A stretch of DNA of 52,045 nt. Origin: Desulfobacteraceae bacterium. Lineage in GTDB: Bacteria > Desulfobacterota > Desulfobacteria > Desulfobacterales > Desulfobacteraceae. The position numbers and the translations under genes are program-made. Positions 1 through 8,541 of the stretch are shown in pieces. The DNA is taken from assembly GCA_024227235.1 (NCBI GenBank), contig JAAEKY010000020.1, positions 1 to 52,045 on the forward strand. The letters are read 5' to 3'. The notes below the pieces were generated by a model, which saw only the letters and a program-made list of their open reading frames with translations, searched no databases and was not told the origin of the DNA. Positions within the stretch are counted from its first letter, which is position 1. Each line of letters opens with the position of its first letter.

Positions 1-251
1 CGATCTCGCGTCGGGCGCGCCATTTAAATAGCGGGTTATGGACTTTGGTCGATACCCTTTTTTTTTATGAGTTCTACCCAAAAAAATAGCCGCATTACTT
101 TCTATGATCAAAAGAATACATTTAGATAAAAATTGTAACAAAATCGATATGTTGGGTTGAAAAAGAACAGGTGGGCATCTTGACTTCTTGTCATCAGCGA
201 TATAGAGATGGAAAGTGGTATCATCATAAAAATCAATGAACCGAGGGTAAA
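1..251. other. left-edge non-coding stretch with adjoining AscI and SwaI sites
   Basis: The first ~60 bases are much more GC-rich than what follows. At 14-29 an AscI site (GGCGCGCC) abuts a SwaI site (ATTTAAAT), an arrangement common in cloning linkers but possible by chance. I see no convincing gene. On the minus strand an ATG at 23 could open a reading frame running off the left edge, but only seven codons are visible and no ribosome site precedes it. The rest up to the TPR gene is AT-rich spacer. Confidence 0.4.
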
Positions 252-1154
252 ATGATTCGAGTTCTTTTTCTTCTTTATATTGTAATAATTCATACAGGGA
301 TATTCGTATCAACTTGTGAATCTGAAGAAAGAGTGAACTGGTATCAAAAAGCATTATTTTTCAATCGATCAGGTCAGTATGAGAAGGCTATTGAAGCATT
401 TTCGAAAGTGATTGAAATCAATCCGGAACATGCCAATGCATATAATAACAGAGGGGCTATATGGTATCTGAAAGAAGCGTATGGTAAAGCAATCTTTGAT
501 TATACAAAAGCATTGGAATTAAGACCGAATTCAGCCCCATTTTATTTAAATAGAGGTGCGGCCTGGTTTCAAAAAGGAAGTTTAGAAAAAGCCATTAGCG
601 ATTTTACTCAAGCTGCAACATTCAACCCAATGTCGGCAGAAGCATTAAAGAACAGGGGAATGATCTGGTATTTAATAGAAGAACATGAAAAGGCAATAGC
701 AGACTATACGCAAGCCCTTAAGTTAAGCTCTGAATCACAGGGATTGTATAACAAAAAAAATGCAGCGAAATTGTATAACAACAGGGGGGCGGCGTGGTTC
801 TCAATTGAAAAGTATGATCGATCTATTGTTGATTATTCAAGAGCATTGACTTTAGAACCAATGTCAATAAATACGATTAAAAATAGAGGGGTTGTCTGGT
901 TTAAAAAAGGGCAGAATGATAGAGCCATCTCAGGTTACACCAAAGCGTTAGGTATTGATGCAAATCCAATAGATATTTATATTTATAGGGGGATCGCATT
1001 ATACGAGAAAGGTAGCTATAGCAGAGCATTAATTGATTTTGTAGATGCTGTAACATTGTCTCCTGAGAACGCAGATGCCTTAAATCGATTGGCATGGGTA
1101 CTGGCAGCATGCCCGGATGAGGATTACAGGAATGGCATAAAAGCATTTTTTTAA
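252..1154 (+). CDS. TPR-repeat protein, exported or lipoprotein, C-terminus probably truncated
   Basis: A 300-residue protein made almost wholly of tetratricopeptide repeats (about residues 30-295) at ~34-residue spacing, with recurring NRGAAWF/YKKAI patterns. TPR arrays are protein-binding scaffolds. The N-terminus is hydrophobic (about residues 2-20) and ends in VSTC, either a signal peptide or an imperfect lipobox, so an envelope location is likely. GAGGG just before the ATG serves as ribosome site. The last repeat (LNRLAWVLAACPDEDYRNG) matches the start of the final TPR of the M48-TPR protein at 37554-39380, which continues for another ~65 residues. Here the frame stops nine residues later at a T-run, so the tail looks lost. 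No partner is obvious; the next gene is 160 bp away. Confidence 0.8.
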   Translation: MIRVLFLLYIVIIHTGIFVSTCESEERVNWYQKALFFNRSGQYEKAIEAFSKVIEINPEHANAYNNRGAIWYLKEAYGKAIFDYTKALELRPNSAPFYLNRGAAWFQKGSLEKAISDFTQAATFNPMSAEALKNRGMIWYLIEEHEKAIADYTQALKLSSESQGLYNKKNAAKLYNNRGAAWFSIEKYDRSIVDYSRALTLEPMSINTIKNRGVVWFKKGQNDRAISGYTKALGIDANPIDIYIYRGIALYEKGSYSRALIDFVDAVTLSPENADALNRLAWVLAACPDEDYRNGIKAFF

Positions 1155-1313
1155 AGGCCACCTTTATTCATTAAAATTTTCATACCGAAAGACCCTCAAA
1201 TATGGTATATGATATTCCTGGATAAAATGGATATCAAGAGTACAATTAAAATAGAAACATAAAGCGTTTTTATACATTTGATTAAACAATCTTTGGCAGA
1301 CTTTTAAAAAGAA

Positions 1314-1718
1314 ATGAATACTAAAAATGATAAGTCATTTGATTTCTGGAATGATCATTCTCTGGAATTTTTAGAAATGGCAATGAAAAGAGACTTTCAA
1401 GAAAGTATTATATCCTGTGACGGATATGGGAAAAAGATCAGATCATGCGGTGATACCATTGAATTTTATCTCATGATAAAGGATAATGTGATCCAGTCAA
1501 TATCTTATGATATTAAAGGATGTTTGTTCTCCCATGCTTGCGCCAATACAGTTATAAAATTTGCGCGAATGAAACCCATTGAAAAAGCAAAAGAGATCAT
1601 TAAAGAGGATATTATTGCATATTTAAAGACCCTTCCTGCAGCAGAAGAACATTGTGCGGTTCATTCGCTGGCAGCATTCCATTGTGCCATTGATGATTAT
1701 GAAAAAAAACAGGGGTAA
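1314..1718 (+). CDS. IscU/NifU-N-like iron-sulfur scaffold family protein
   Basis: 134 residues with the IscU/NifU N-terminal pattern: SCGDTIEF around Cys45, DIKGC at Cys70 and EEHC at Cys114. The three cysteines sit where IscU ligates its cluster, and an Asp follows the first Cys as in IscU (CGD). IscU proteins assemble 2Fe-2S/4Fe-4S clusters with cysteine desulfurase. No desulfurase, ferredoxin or HscA/B lies nearby, so this is an orphan paralogue. It may be a scaffold, a carrier, or a family member with another role. A second copy is at 40179-40604. The ribosome site is weak (AAAAAGAA before ATG). The gene converges with the DUF89-like gene, 12 bp apart. Confidence 0.75.
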   Translation: MNTKNDKSFDFWNDHSLEFLEMAMKRDFQESIISCDGYGKKIRSCGDTIEFYLMIKDNVIQSISYDIKGCLFSHACANTVIKFARMKPIEKAKEIIKEDIIAYLKTLPAAEEHCAVHSLAAFHCAIDDYEKKQG

Positions 1719-1730
1719 AGTCCTTCAGGA

Positions 1731-3476
1731 TTAAGAATTGGCCAGCCGCTGGTCATACATGGATCCTACTCCATATTCGTTTCGCCGCATGAATTTATCT
1801 ACAGACGGTCCAATGAGCTGCATTTCAGGATTTCCTTTTTGAACATTCTGGGCAATTCTCATTTCTTTGGTGCAACCGGTACTATAAGTTGAATCTTTGC
1901 CGATCCATTCTGGTGGTACTTTTTTATTTAAAAGTGAAAAACTTTGGGCAATATCATTGGATGTCTGAAATCTCCAAATATCAATATAAGAGCTTGTTTG
2001 AACGATTTCCCACATATACATAAGGTCATCTGCATCCATCCCGGGTTCATAGTAAACAGACGGGTTAATAATAAAAAGATTGGCTGATCGCTTATGCAAA
2101 TGGTCAATAAAAGTATTCATGATTTTTTTTGCCACATCAATTTTTCCAGGGATAGACCCGATAATGCCGCTATAAAACATAACGGTCATACCTTTCTTTT
2201 TAGCCGCTTTCATTTGATCGATAATCTCATTCGCTTTTTCTTCCAACTGCCCATGAGAAAATTTGATAAAATCAGGGTGCCTTGGTTTATAGGTCACCAT
2301 CAGGCTATTTTTTTCAGGGGTAATGTTGATGATAGGTTGTGTGAACTGGAAATGAGAGTCAATTAATCTTTTTTTCTGTGACACACCCCTTGATATCACA
2401 CAATCTACTTCTTTGAAGATTCTGGAAAAAGTCGTGGAAACGAGTAAAAGATTTAAATTTTCTCTGGTTCCATCGGATACCACATAGATGTTTTTGTCGT
2501 GCTTTAAAAGTTTTACAAGATTATTTTTACTAATGGTCTTTTCATGGATAAAGTGTGCGTTCTCAAGTTCCTTTTCTATAACCGGGTCTGTTCTTGTATC
2601 TGCAATGCAGACTTTTGTAAAGAATGGTGCTTCTTTTACAGTGAAAATTACAGCATGACCAAGTCCTGCTAGAAATTTTGCAATAGTAAGATCGACAACA
2701 ACTTCCCCGGATTCATCAGCCAGCCACAAAATCTTTTGTTTTTTTGCTTTCATCAGTTGGATTAGGATAGGTAACCCCTCACCCTTGATAGGTGTTTTGA
2801 ATATTTTTCTAATTTTGGCCAATGGGGGGATTTTGGGATTTTCATGTGTCCATAGGTTGCTTTGTGCAATCAAACTTAAAAGTCTTTGAAATTCAATTTC
2901 TTTTATTTTTTCCCTGAGTTCAAATAAAGTCAGATTTTCAATGGGCTGTAATGAATTATCAATTTCGTTTACCGCTTTTTTAAATGTTTCAGAATTTAAG
3001 AATTTCTTTATTTTTTTATTGCCAGCCCTTTTTACATCTGAATATGGATTCTCTATATGTGTGCGGCTTAAAAATATTTTATACAACCTTTTTTCAAGTC
3101 TGGAAGGTATTAAAAGGCCGGTTCGGATTTCATCATCATATTTAATTTTGATCAATGTTTTTAGAAACTGATTGTTATATTCATAATCTATCAATTCATC
3201 TATCAGGGCTGTGATTTTATTAAATACTTGTTTGTAATGTTTTTTTAAATACTCAGGATATTTTCTTGACATGATTGCTTTAAACATTTCGTCTGAACAG
3301 GGATAATACCGCTCCTCATATTCAGGATAGACCATAAATTCAACCTGTTCTCTTGCACCAACCTTGGTTGGGTAAGCAAATGGGTCAATATGATTTTTAA
3401 GGAAAAAAGCTGTGAACCAGGCATCAAAATCAGGAGTTTCTCCAGCACCAACAGGTCTTAAGTATTTGTTTCTCAT
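1731..3476 (-). CDS. DUF89/ARMT1-like domain protein
   Basis: 581 residues, soluble. Around residues 248-300 the pattern ILWLADESGEVVVDL, then GHAVIFTVKEAPF and ADT, resembles the core of DUF89/ARMT1-like damage-control phosphatases, whose signature is D-N-x-G-E followed by a second Asp and a VK-P segment. Known DUF89 proteins hydrolyse damaged phosphometabolites with a metal ion; the substrate here cannot be read. The N-terminal ~240 residues are helical and longer than in short bacterial DUF89 proteins. In the motif the usual Asn is Glu. AGAAGGAG precedes the ATG at good spacing. An 80-bp gap separates it from the divergent J-domain gene, so they may share a control region. Confidence 0.6.
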   Translation of the reverse strand: MRNKYLRPVGAGETPDFDAWFTAFFLKNHIDPFAYPTKVGAREQVEFMVYPEYEERYYPCSDEMFKAIMSRKYPEYLKKHYKQVFNKITALIDELIDYEYNNQFLKTLIKIKYDDEIRTGLLIPSRLEKRLYKIFLSRTHIENPYSDVKRAGNKKIKKFLNSETFKKAVNEIDNSLQPIENLTLFELREKIKEIEFQRLLSLIAQSNLWTHENPKIPPLAKIRKIFKTPIKGEGLPILIQLMKAKKQKILWLADESGEVVVDLTIAKFLAGLGHAVIFTVKEAPFFTKVCIADTRTDPVIEKELENAHFIHEKTISKNNLVKLLKHDKNIYVVSDGTRENLNLLLVSTTFSRIFKEVDCVISRGVSQKKRLIDSHFQFTQPIINITPEKNSLMVTYKPRHPDFIKFSHGQLEEKANEIIDQMKAAKKKGMTVMFYSGIIGSIPGKIDVAKKIMNTFIDHLHKRSANLFIINPSVYYEPGMDADDLMYMWEIVQTSSYIDIWRFQTSNDIAQSFSLLNKKVPPEWIGKDSTYSTGCTKEMRIAQNVQKGNPEMQLIGPSVDKFMRRNEYGVGSMYDQRLANS

Positions 3477-3613
3477 ACGGTCTCCTTCTCTGGGAAAACT
3501 TTTTTGTCATACTATCATTTCAATCCTTGGTTTGCAATTGAGTTTCTTTATAGGAAATGTGCAAGATTGATATGATCTTGACACAATCTTTCAGGAAGCA
3601 TAATAGAATAGTC

Positions 3614-4264
3614 ATGGACAGAAAAACAGCCCTTGAAATTTTAATTTTAGAAGATGGTGTTTGTCTTGAAGAAGCAAAAAAAGCATATCGTAGTTTAGCT
3701 AAAAAATATCATCCTGATGTGGTGGGGAAAAACGCCTTGCCCCAAAAAAATGCTGAAGTAAAAATGAAAGAGATAAATCTGGCTTTTCGTTATATAGCCC
3801 CGAAGCTTAAATCAAGGAAAACAATAAAAAAAGAAAACATCAAGGAAGAGAAAACCACAAAAGGCAAATCAACAAAATCTCAAAAAGACACTTTGTTTTC
3901 TTTTTTTTATAAAATGTCTGAAACATTTGTATCTGATTTTATTAAAGCAAAGCCTCAAAAAGACGCTAAAAAAATTTTAAAAAAAGACAAGCCTGTTAAA
4001 ACACGAAAAGCCAGGCAAAATAGAAATATTCGGTTTGATGATGTGTTTAAAAATGTTCATAAAGACGGCGTTAAAAAGAAAACAACTATTCATAAAAAGA
4101 AACAAGATCCACTAAAAAGAGACCCCTTTGAGCGGTATCAAAAATATATGGCCCTCAAAAGAAAAATGAAATCGAGACGATCCAGTAGACATCAAGAAGT
4201 GGAGATCGGCAGAGTAGAGAAAATAGAACCGGTTACACCGGTTAATCCAGTCGGAAAAGATTAG
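3614..4264 (+). CDS. J-domain (DnaJ-like) protein with lysine-rich tail
   Basis: The N-terminus from MDRKTALEIL carries a J domain of ~70 residues: a helix II with EEAKKAYRSLAKKYHPD, including the invariant HPD tripeptide that stimulates DnaK ATPase. The rest is strongly basic and low-complexity (many KK/KT runs) with no zinc-finger or C-terminal DnaJ domains, so this is a type III J protein that probably brings DnaK to one client. The start is uncertain: an in-frame ATG at 3557 adds 19 residues, but residues before 3614 do not belong to a J domain. Neither start has an ideal ribosome site (AGGAAG lies 15 bases before 3614). Divergent from the DUF89-like gene. Confidence 0.7.
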   Translation: MDRKTALEILILEDGVCLEEAKKAYRSLAKKYHPDVVGKNALPQKNAEVKMKEINLAFRYIAPKLKSRKTIKKENIKEEKTTKGKSTKSQKDTLFSFFYKMSETFVSDFIKAKPQKDAKKILKKDKPVKTRKARQNRNIRFDDVFKNVHKDGVKKKTTIHKKKQDPLKRDPFERYQKYMALKRKMKSRRSSRHQEVEIGRVEKIEPVTPVNPVGKD

Positions 4265-4279
4265 AACCCATCTTAATTA

Positions 4280-4792
4280 TTAAAAATTGATAGTGACCAA
4301 TTTGTGTCCGGTTTTAAGCTCAATAAGACTTGCTGACGTGTTATCGATGATACCATAGGTGTAATAATCGTTTCTGGGGCACGTTATCGAACCAGGATTC
4401 ATAAAGATATGGCCCCCCTTTTTTTCTAGATGGCAAAGGTGAGTATGGCCTTGTATAATAATATCTATATCTTTACAATAAGCGTTTGAACGATGGCCAT
4501 GATAAAGAAGGATTTTCTTGTTGAATACATTAAACGTTATTGATGATTTAAACCCTGGGTAAAAGGCAGGTATATCACAATTTCCATAAACATAATAAAA
4601 AGAATGTTTGAATGATTTTAAATCTTTTTTTATTGATTCCGGTTGAAAATCAGTATGGGAAGTGTTACCGTATTTAGTATCAAAAAGATCACCGGCTATG
4701 GCAATTCTATCATCGGGATTTAATAAATTTTTTATGGTTTGCCAAGCGATTAAGCTGCCATGAATGTCTGCTGTAATAATTAATTTTGTCAT
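4280..4792 (-). CDS. yfcE: YfcE/MJ0936-type metallophosphoesterase
   Basis: 170 residues with every calcineurin-like motif in order: ADIHG (residues 8-12), GDLFD, YGNCD, HGH and GHTH, followed by the NPGS turn typical of YfcE. These residues bind two metal ions and hydrolyse phosphodiester bonds; the E. coli homologue acts on model phosphodiesters and its natural substrate is unknown. Length is normal for the family. It converges with the J-domain gene (15 bp between stops) and stands alone. The ATG at 4792 is the only sensible start, giving MTKLIITADIHG directly at the first metal motif. Confidence 0.85.
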   Translation of the reverse strand: MTKLIITADIHGSLIAWQTIKNLLNPDDRIAIAGDLFDTKYGNTSHTDFQPESIKKDLKSFKHSFYYVYGNCDIPAFYPGFKSSITFNVFNKKILLYHGHRSNAYCKDIDIIIQGHTHLCHLEKKGGHIFMNPGSITCPRNDYYTYGIIDNTSASLIELKTGHKLVTINF

Positions 4793-4866
4793 TCGGTTTT
4801 TTCCCTTGTTAAAAAAATTAAAATTTCATAATATCAAAATCAAATCAATAAAAAGAATAAAAAAAT

Positions 4867-6159
4867 ATGGAATATAAATTAATTGATAGAATATTGGCAC
4901 TTGGAAATTTAATTGGCCAGGCCAGACTTGCATATATAGAAGCTGACCTTGATTTGCAAGTGGCGTCTTGGAATCAGGGTGCTCAAGATTTATTTGGTTA
5001 TACAGAAGATGAGACCATCGGTCGTTTATTGAATGAACTGGTCCCCATCAGCAAGGCAGATCTCGAGAATTGTAAAAAAACACAAATTTTACCCTTATCT
5101 AAAATCGTACGAGATGGCCGGGAAATACAATGTGAAATCTTCTATGCACCTATTATGAATACAAAGGGTGAAAAATTAGGCGTTGCTGTCCTGGCTAAAA
5201 ATATTTCTGCCAGATTAAGAGACAAGGCTATTCTGAGGAAAAAAGATCAATCTTTAAAAGATATCTCTGGCTTTGCCCCCATTGGAATTTATGGCGTAGA
5301 TATGACTGGGAAGATCGTTTCAGCGAATCCAGAATATGCCTGGATGATGGGTTACGAGTCTTCTGAGTCGATCGTCGACCAGATAACTGATTTTGCTGAA
5401 CAATCATTTTATGATCAGGAAAAAGCAGAAGAGTTCATATTTGCTATTCATGAAGCCGAGGTGGTTACCCGATTCAGATGCCAGCTTAAAAGGAAAGATA
5501 ATACATATTTCTGGGCACTATGCTATGCAAAGGCAACCCATGATGAATCAGGCCGAAGAGATGGCTTCAATGGATTTACTATTGATATTACTGATACAGT
5601 TCGTGCAGAAAATGAATTGAAAAAAGTAAATAAAAAACTTAAGATGCTGTCTGTAAAAGATGGACTAACCCAGATACCCAATCGGCGAAAATTTGATGAA
5701 TATCTTAAATCAGAATGGGAAAATCATTATAGAGAAAAAACCCCGATATCATTGATCCTTTCTGATATTGATTTTTTTAAGCTGTACAATGATAAGTATG
5801 GCCATCAGGGTGGAGATGACTGCCTGATAAAAGTAGCCCAGGCAATTAAAGGTTGTCCTCATAGGGCGTCTGATTTAACTGCTAGGTATGGTGGAGAAGA
5901 GTTTGCTGTGATTTTACCTTGCACCGATTCAGATGGTGCTATGGTTGTTGCAGAAAAGGTTCGAACGCATGTCAAGAATCTTGAAATTTTACATGAAGAA
6001 TCTAAAGTAAATGATCATGTAACGCTCAGTCTTGGGGTTGCTACGATGATACCAGGAGAAGACAATACACTGGAAAATCTGATTGGTTTGGCAGACAAAG
6101 CATTGTATGAGGCAAAAGAAAACGGGCGAAATCAGTGTATTAGGAAGAACAGTGATTAA
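4867..6159 (+). CDS. PAS-PAS-GGDEF diguanylate cyclase
   Basis: 430 residues, no membrane segment, so cytosolic. A PAS domain spans about residues 15-120 and a second about 130-245 (ending in a PAC-like FTIDITD segment). A GGDEF domain follows at about 260-425, with DIDFFKLYNDKYGH for metal and substrate binding and the active-site loop RYGGEEF. It therefore probably makes cyclic di-GMP from GTP. RASD five residues before GGEEF is an inhibitory I-site (RxxD), so product feedback is expected. What the PAS domains sense is not visible. The ribosome site is weak. It is divergent from yfcE and not in an operon; an HD-GYP protein lies at 9915-11480. Confidence 0.9.
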   Translation: MEYKLIDRILALGNLIGQARLAYIEADLDLQVASWNQGAQDLFGYTEDETIGRLLNELVPISKADLENCKKTQILPLSKIVRDGREIQCEIFYAPIMNTKGEKLGVAVLAKNISARLRDKAILRKKDQSLKDISGFAPIGIYGVDMTGKIVSANPEYAWMMGYESSESIVDQITDFAEQSFYDQEKAEEFIFAIHEAEVVTRFRCQLKRKDNTYFWALCYAKATHDESGRRDGFNGFTIDITDTVRAENELKKVNKKLKMLSVKDGLTQIPNRRKFDEYLKSEWENHYREKTPISLILSDIDFFKLYNDKYGHQGGDDCLIKVAQAIKGCPHRASDLTARYGGEEFAVILPCTDSDGAMVVAEKVRTHVKNLEILHEESKVNDHVTLSLGVATMIPGEDNTLENLIGLADKALYEAKENGRNQCIRKNSD

Positions 6160-6341
6160 AATTTAATTTCGGTTGTGATCGACAAAAAAACACGTCCCAA
6201 AAAGATATATTTAAGTACCATTATTTTTTCCCAAAAAACATTACAACGCCGTCTTGATAGTGCATTCCATAAACTTTTTTTAAAGAATCCAAGATTCATA
6301 ATTTGTTTTTGGATGCCCATGATCGGTTTATTATTGAATGA

Positions 6342-7586
6342 TTATAAGTGTCTTAAAGTGTTGATTCTCTCAAGCACAGGCGGGTGCGAATAATTTAAAA
6401 AAACATAAAAGGGATGTGGCGTCAAATTTGAAAGGTTATGTGCAGATAATTTTTTTAATGCATTGATCAATGCCCGGTTGTCTTTGGTCGTTTTCGCAGC
6501 AAAGCGGTCGGCCTCATACTCATCTTTCCGGGATGAGATTTGTAAAAGGATTGATATAAAAAAGTCTATGGGTGAATATAGCATCCCAAAAAAGATTAAA
6601 CCGGCATAAATAGAAACCTCTTTCATAAAAAAAGCATGAAACAAATTTTCATAGGAGATAAATATTGAGATAAGGTAAAAAATTACGCCCATCTGAACGA
6701 TACCTAACCCCATTCGTTTAAGGATATGTTTTTTTTTATAGTGACCCATTTCATGGGCAAGAATTGAAACCAGTTCTTCAATTGTCTGTTCTTTAATCAG
6801 AGTATCGAATAAGACGATTCGTTTGTTTTTCCCGAATCCTGCAAAAAATGCATTGGATTTGCTGCTTCTTTTGGAACCATCCATAACAAAAATATTGGCA
6901 AGTTTAAAGTCAATAGATTTTGCGTAATTTAATATAGTTTCCTTTAATGGCCCTTCTTCCAATGGTGTAAATTTGTTAAATAATGGCATGATCCATGTCG
7001 GAACAATATATTGAACAACAAGAAGGAATGCAGCACTTGCAATCCAGCACATGATCCATGCAAACTGGCCGCCGAATTCAAAAAAGCCTAAGATTAATGA
7101 CATAAGTATTCCTCCCAATACTGCTGAAAGAAGAATAGATTTAACAAGGTCAATAATGAAAAGCTTAGGGGTGGTCTTGTTGAATCCAAATTTTTCTTCA
7201 ATCACAAAAGTGGAATAAATGCTAAAGGGAAGTGATAGTATCAGTCTTAAAAATAAAAGGATGCCTGTAAAAAAAAGTCCTGAAGATATTGAACCAAAAT
7301 TAAAAGATCTGACAAACGTATCAATATATTGAAATCCACCTGAAAACCAAAACAGTAAAATGATGCTCAGATCAATACTTGATGTGATGAATCCAAATTT
7401 AGTATTTGTCTTTAGGTAGTCTTGAGAATCTGTATATTTTTGAGTGTTGTAATGATCATTAAACTCTTTTGGAAGGGGCTGATTTAGACTCCCAAGGTTT
7501 AAAAAATCTGCAAACTTATCAATCAGATAACTGCCTATCAGGGTTGCAAGAATAATAACTGTAATAAATTGCTCGGAAAAATGCAT
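6342..7586 (-). CDS. M48-family (Ste24/CAAX-like) membrane zinc metalloprotease
   Basis: About 414 residues from this start, with several hydrophobic segments and the zinc motif HEMGH (about residues 278-282), followed by a downstream glutamate in EYEADRFA as third ligand. The order matches integral-membrane M48A proteases (Ste24 type), which cut membrane-associated or misfolded proteins. The start is ambiguous. ATG 7586 gives an N-terminus that enters a membrane segment directly; ATG 7640 adds 18 residues and overlaps the end of ihfA by 37 bases. Neither has a clear ribosome site, so translational coupling to ihfA is plausible. A second, TPR-tailed M48 protease is at 37554-39380. Confidence 0.85.
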   Translation of the reverse strand: MHFSEQFITVIILATLIGSYLIDKFADFLNLGSLNQPLPKEFNDHYNTQKYTDSQDYLKTNTKFGFITSSIDLSIILLFWFSGGFQYIDTFVRSFNFGSISSGLFFTGILLFLRLILSLPFSIYSTFVIEEKFGFNKTTPKLFIIDLVKSILLSAVLGGILMSLILGFFEFGGQFAWIMCWIASAAFLLVVQYIVPTWIMPLFNKFTPLEEGPLKETILNYAKSIDFKLANIFVMDGSKRSSKSNAFFAGFGKNKRIVLFDTLIKEQTIEELVSILAHEMGHYKKKHILKRMGLGIVQMGVIFYLISIFISYENLFHAFFMKEVSIYAGLIFFGMLYSPIDFFISILLQISSRKDEYEADRFAAKTTKDNRALINALKKLSAHNLSNLTPHPFYVFLNYSHPPVLERINTLRHL

Positions 7587-7603
7587 TTTGAAAGGAAACA
7601 GAT

Positions 7604-7885
7604 TTAAGAATTGATCTGATCTCTTAATTTCCCAGAACATTTAAAGGTTACAACTCTTCTGGCAGGAAGGGTCATCTCTTTATCCGTTGCAGGATTTCGA
7701 CCTTTTCGGGCTTTTTTTTCGTTCACACAGAATTTCCCAAATCCGCTAATCATAATATCTTCACCATTTTCAATGGTTTCTTTTATAATTTCAAGGAATT
7801 CTTCCATGATTTCATAGGTGGTTGTTCTTGATAAATTAAGATTATTTTGTATTCTTTCCGCAATAATTGTTTTTGTTAATGCCAT
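7604..7885 (-). CDS. ihfA: integration host factor alpha-type DNA-bending protein
   Basis: 93 residues of the HU/IHF family. The N-terminus MALTKTIIAERI, GFGKF in the body, the beta-arm segment RKGRNPATDKE and the ARRVVTFK ending match IHF-alpha better than HU. IHF bends DNA at specific sites and supports recombination, sigma-54 promoters and nucleoid structure; the beta partner is not in the window. CAGGAGT precedes the ATG at good spacing, and a sigma-70-like promoter lies at 7959-7988. Its 3' end overlaps the longer possible start of the M48 gene, so the two are probably co-transcribed. Confidence 0.9.
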   Translation of the reverse strand: MALTKTIIAERIQNNLNLSRTTTYEIMEEFLEIIKETIENGEDIMISGFGKFCVNEKKARKGRNPATDKEMTLPARRVVTFKCSGKLRDQINS

Positions 7886-7958
7886 AAATTCTACTCCTGA
7901 AACAAAATTAGGCTTAATAATTAAAATTGTTTGTTATAATTGTTAAAAAGTGTTTGCT

Positions 7959-7988
7959 AAAATACTTTATTCCCAGTGTGTTTGTCAA
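7959..7988 (-). promoter_or_regulatory. predicted sigma-70 promoter for ihfA
   Basis: On the minus strand TTGACA (7983-7988) and TATTTT (7959-7964) are 18 bases apart, about 75 bases ahead of the ihfA start codon. The -35 is a perfect consensus; the -10 matches four of six. Confidence 0.5.
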
Positions 7989-8048
7989 GTAGCTAACCCA
8001 AGGATTTTTATAAATATTCAATCTGTGCCTTTAAAAAAACAATAGTTA

Positions 8049-8419
8049 TTAAATAATAGTAACCACGTTTAAAATAGCAGTCGGGTTTAATTGTTTTACC
8101 AGCAATTGATGAACCGTCTGCGCGAATGTGTTAATGGCTATGGGTTTGGATAAAATCGCATCTACGCCTGAAGGATTAGCTTTTTGGACCTGAATAAGGT
8201 TCGAGAATTCAGTTGCCAGAACACTAAACATCTTTTATTGATTTTTTTAAATTGATACTCTTTTGGCTCTATTCTGGTAATCTGATGAACAGATGGCACC
8301 TTGTCAATAATTAGAATGTTTCAGGCAGATGATTCAGAATATAAAAGGTCCTCTTTGCCTGTAAAAGAATCGGTTTTAAAATCTAAATCAGCCGTGAGGT
8401 CGCTCTTCTTTTTCGATTG
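8049..8419 (-). pseudogene. decayed hybrid-kinase/receiver remnant
   Basis: On the minus strand, reading from about 8419 down, one frame gives a short linker and then NILIIDKVPSVHQI, which resembles the first strand of a receiver domain (ILIIDDxPSV). It is broken by a TGA at 8321-8323 just before it. After a frame change, 8231-8049 encodes LATEFSNL and then GVDAILSKPIAINTFAQTV, the typical end of a receiver (the conserved KP near the C-terminus). The middle of the domain, including the phosphorylated Asp, is missing. This is best read as the tail of an old hybrid histidine kinase with a stop, a frameshift and an internal deletion. No start or ribosome site is evident. The remaining spacer up to purB shows nothing else. 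Confidence 0.4.
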
Positions 8420-8541
8420 TTAAATGAGAAATTGTCTGCTATTTATTATGGTACAAAAAAATGAGCACAAATTAAATGAATGGATAATAAAAGTCAAATG
8501 ATTTTAAATGTTTGGGCTTTAACAATGGAGAGAGAGAAATA

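Noticed and set aside
6175-6393. GTG-initiated 72-codon ORF on plus after the diguanylate cyclase
   Set aside because: It overlaps the M48 gene end, has no ribosome site and no family pattern. It probably exists by chance in AT-rich DNA.
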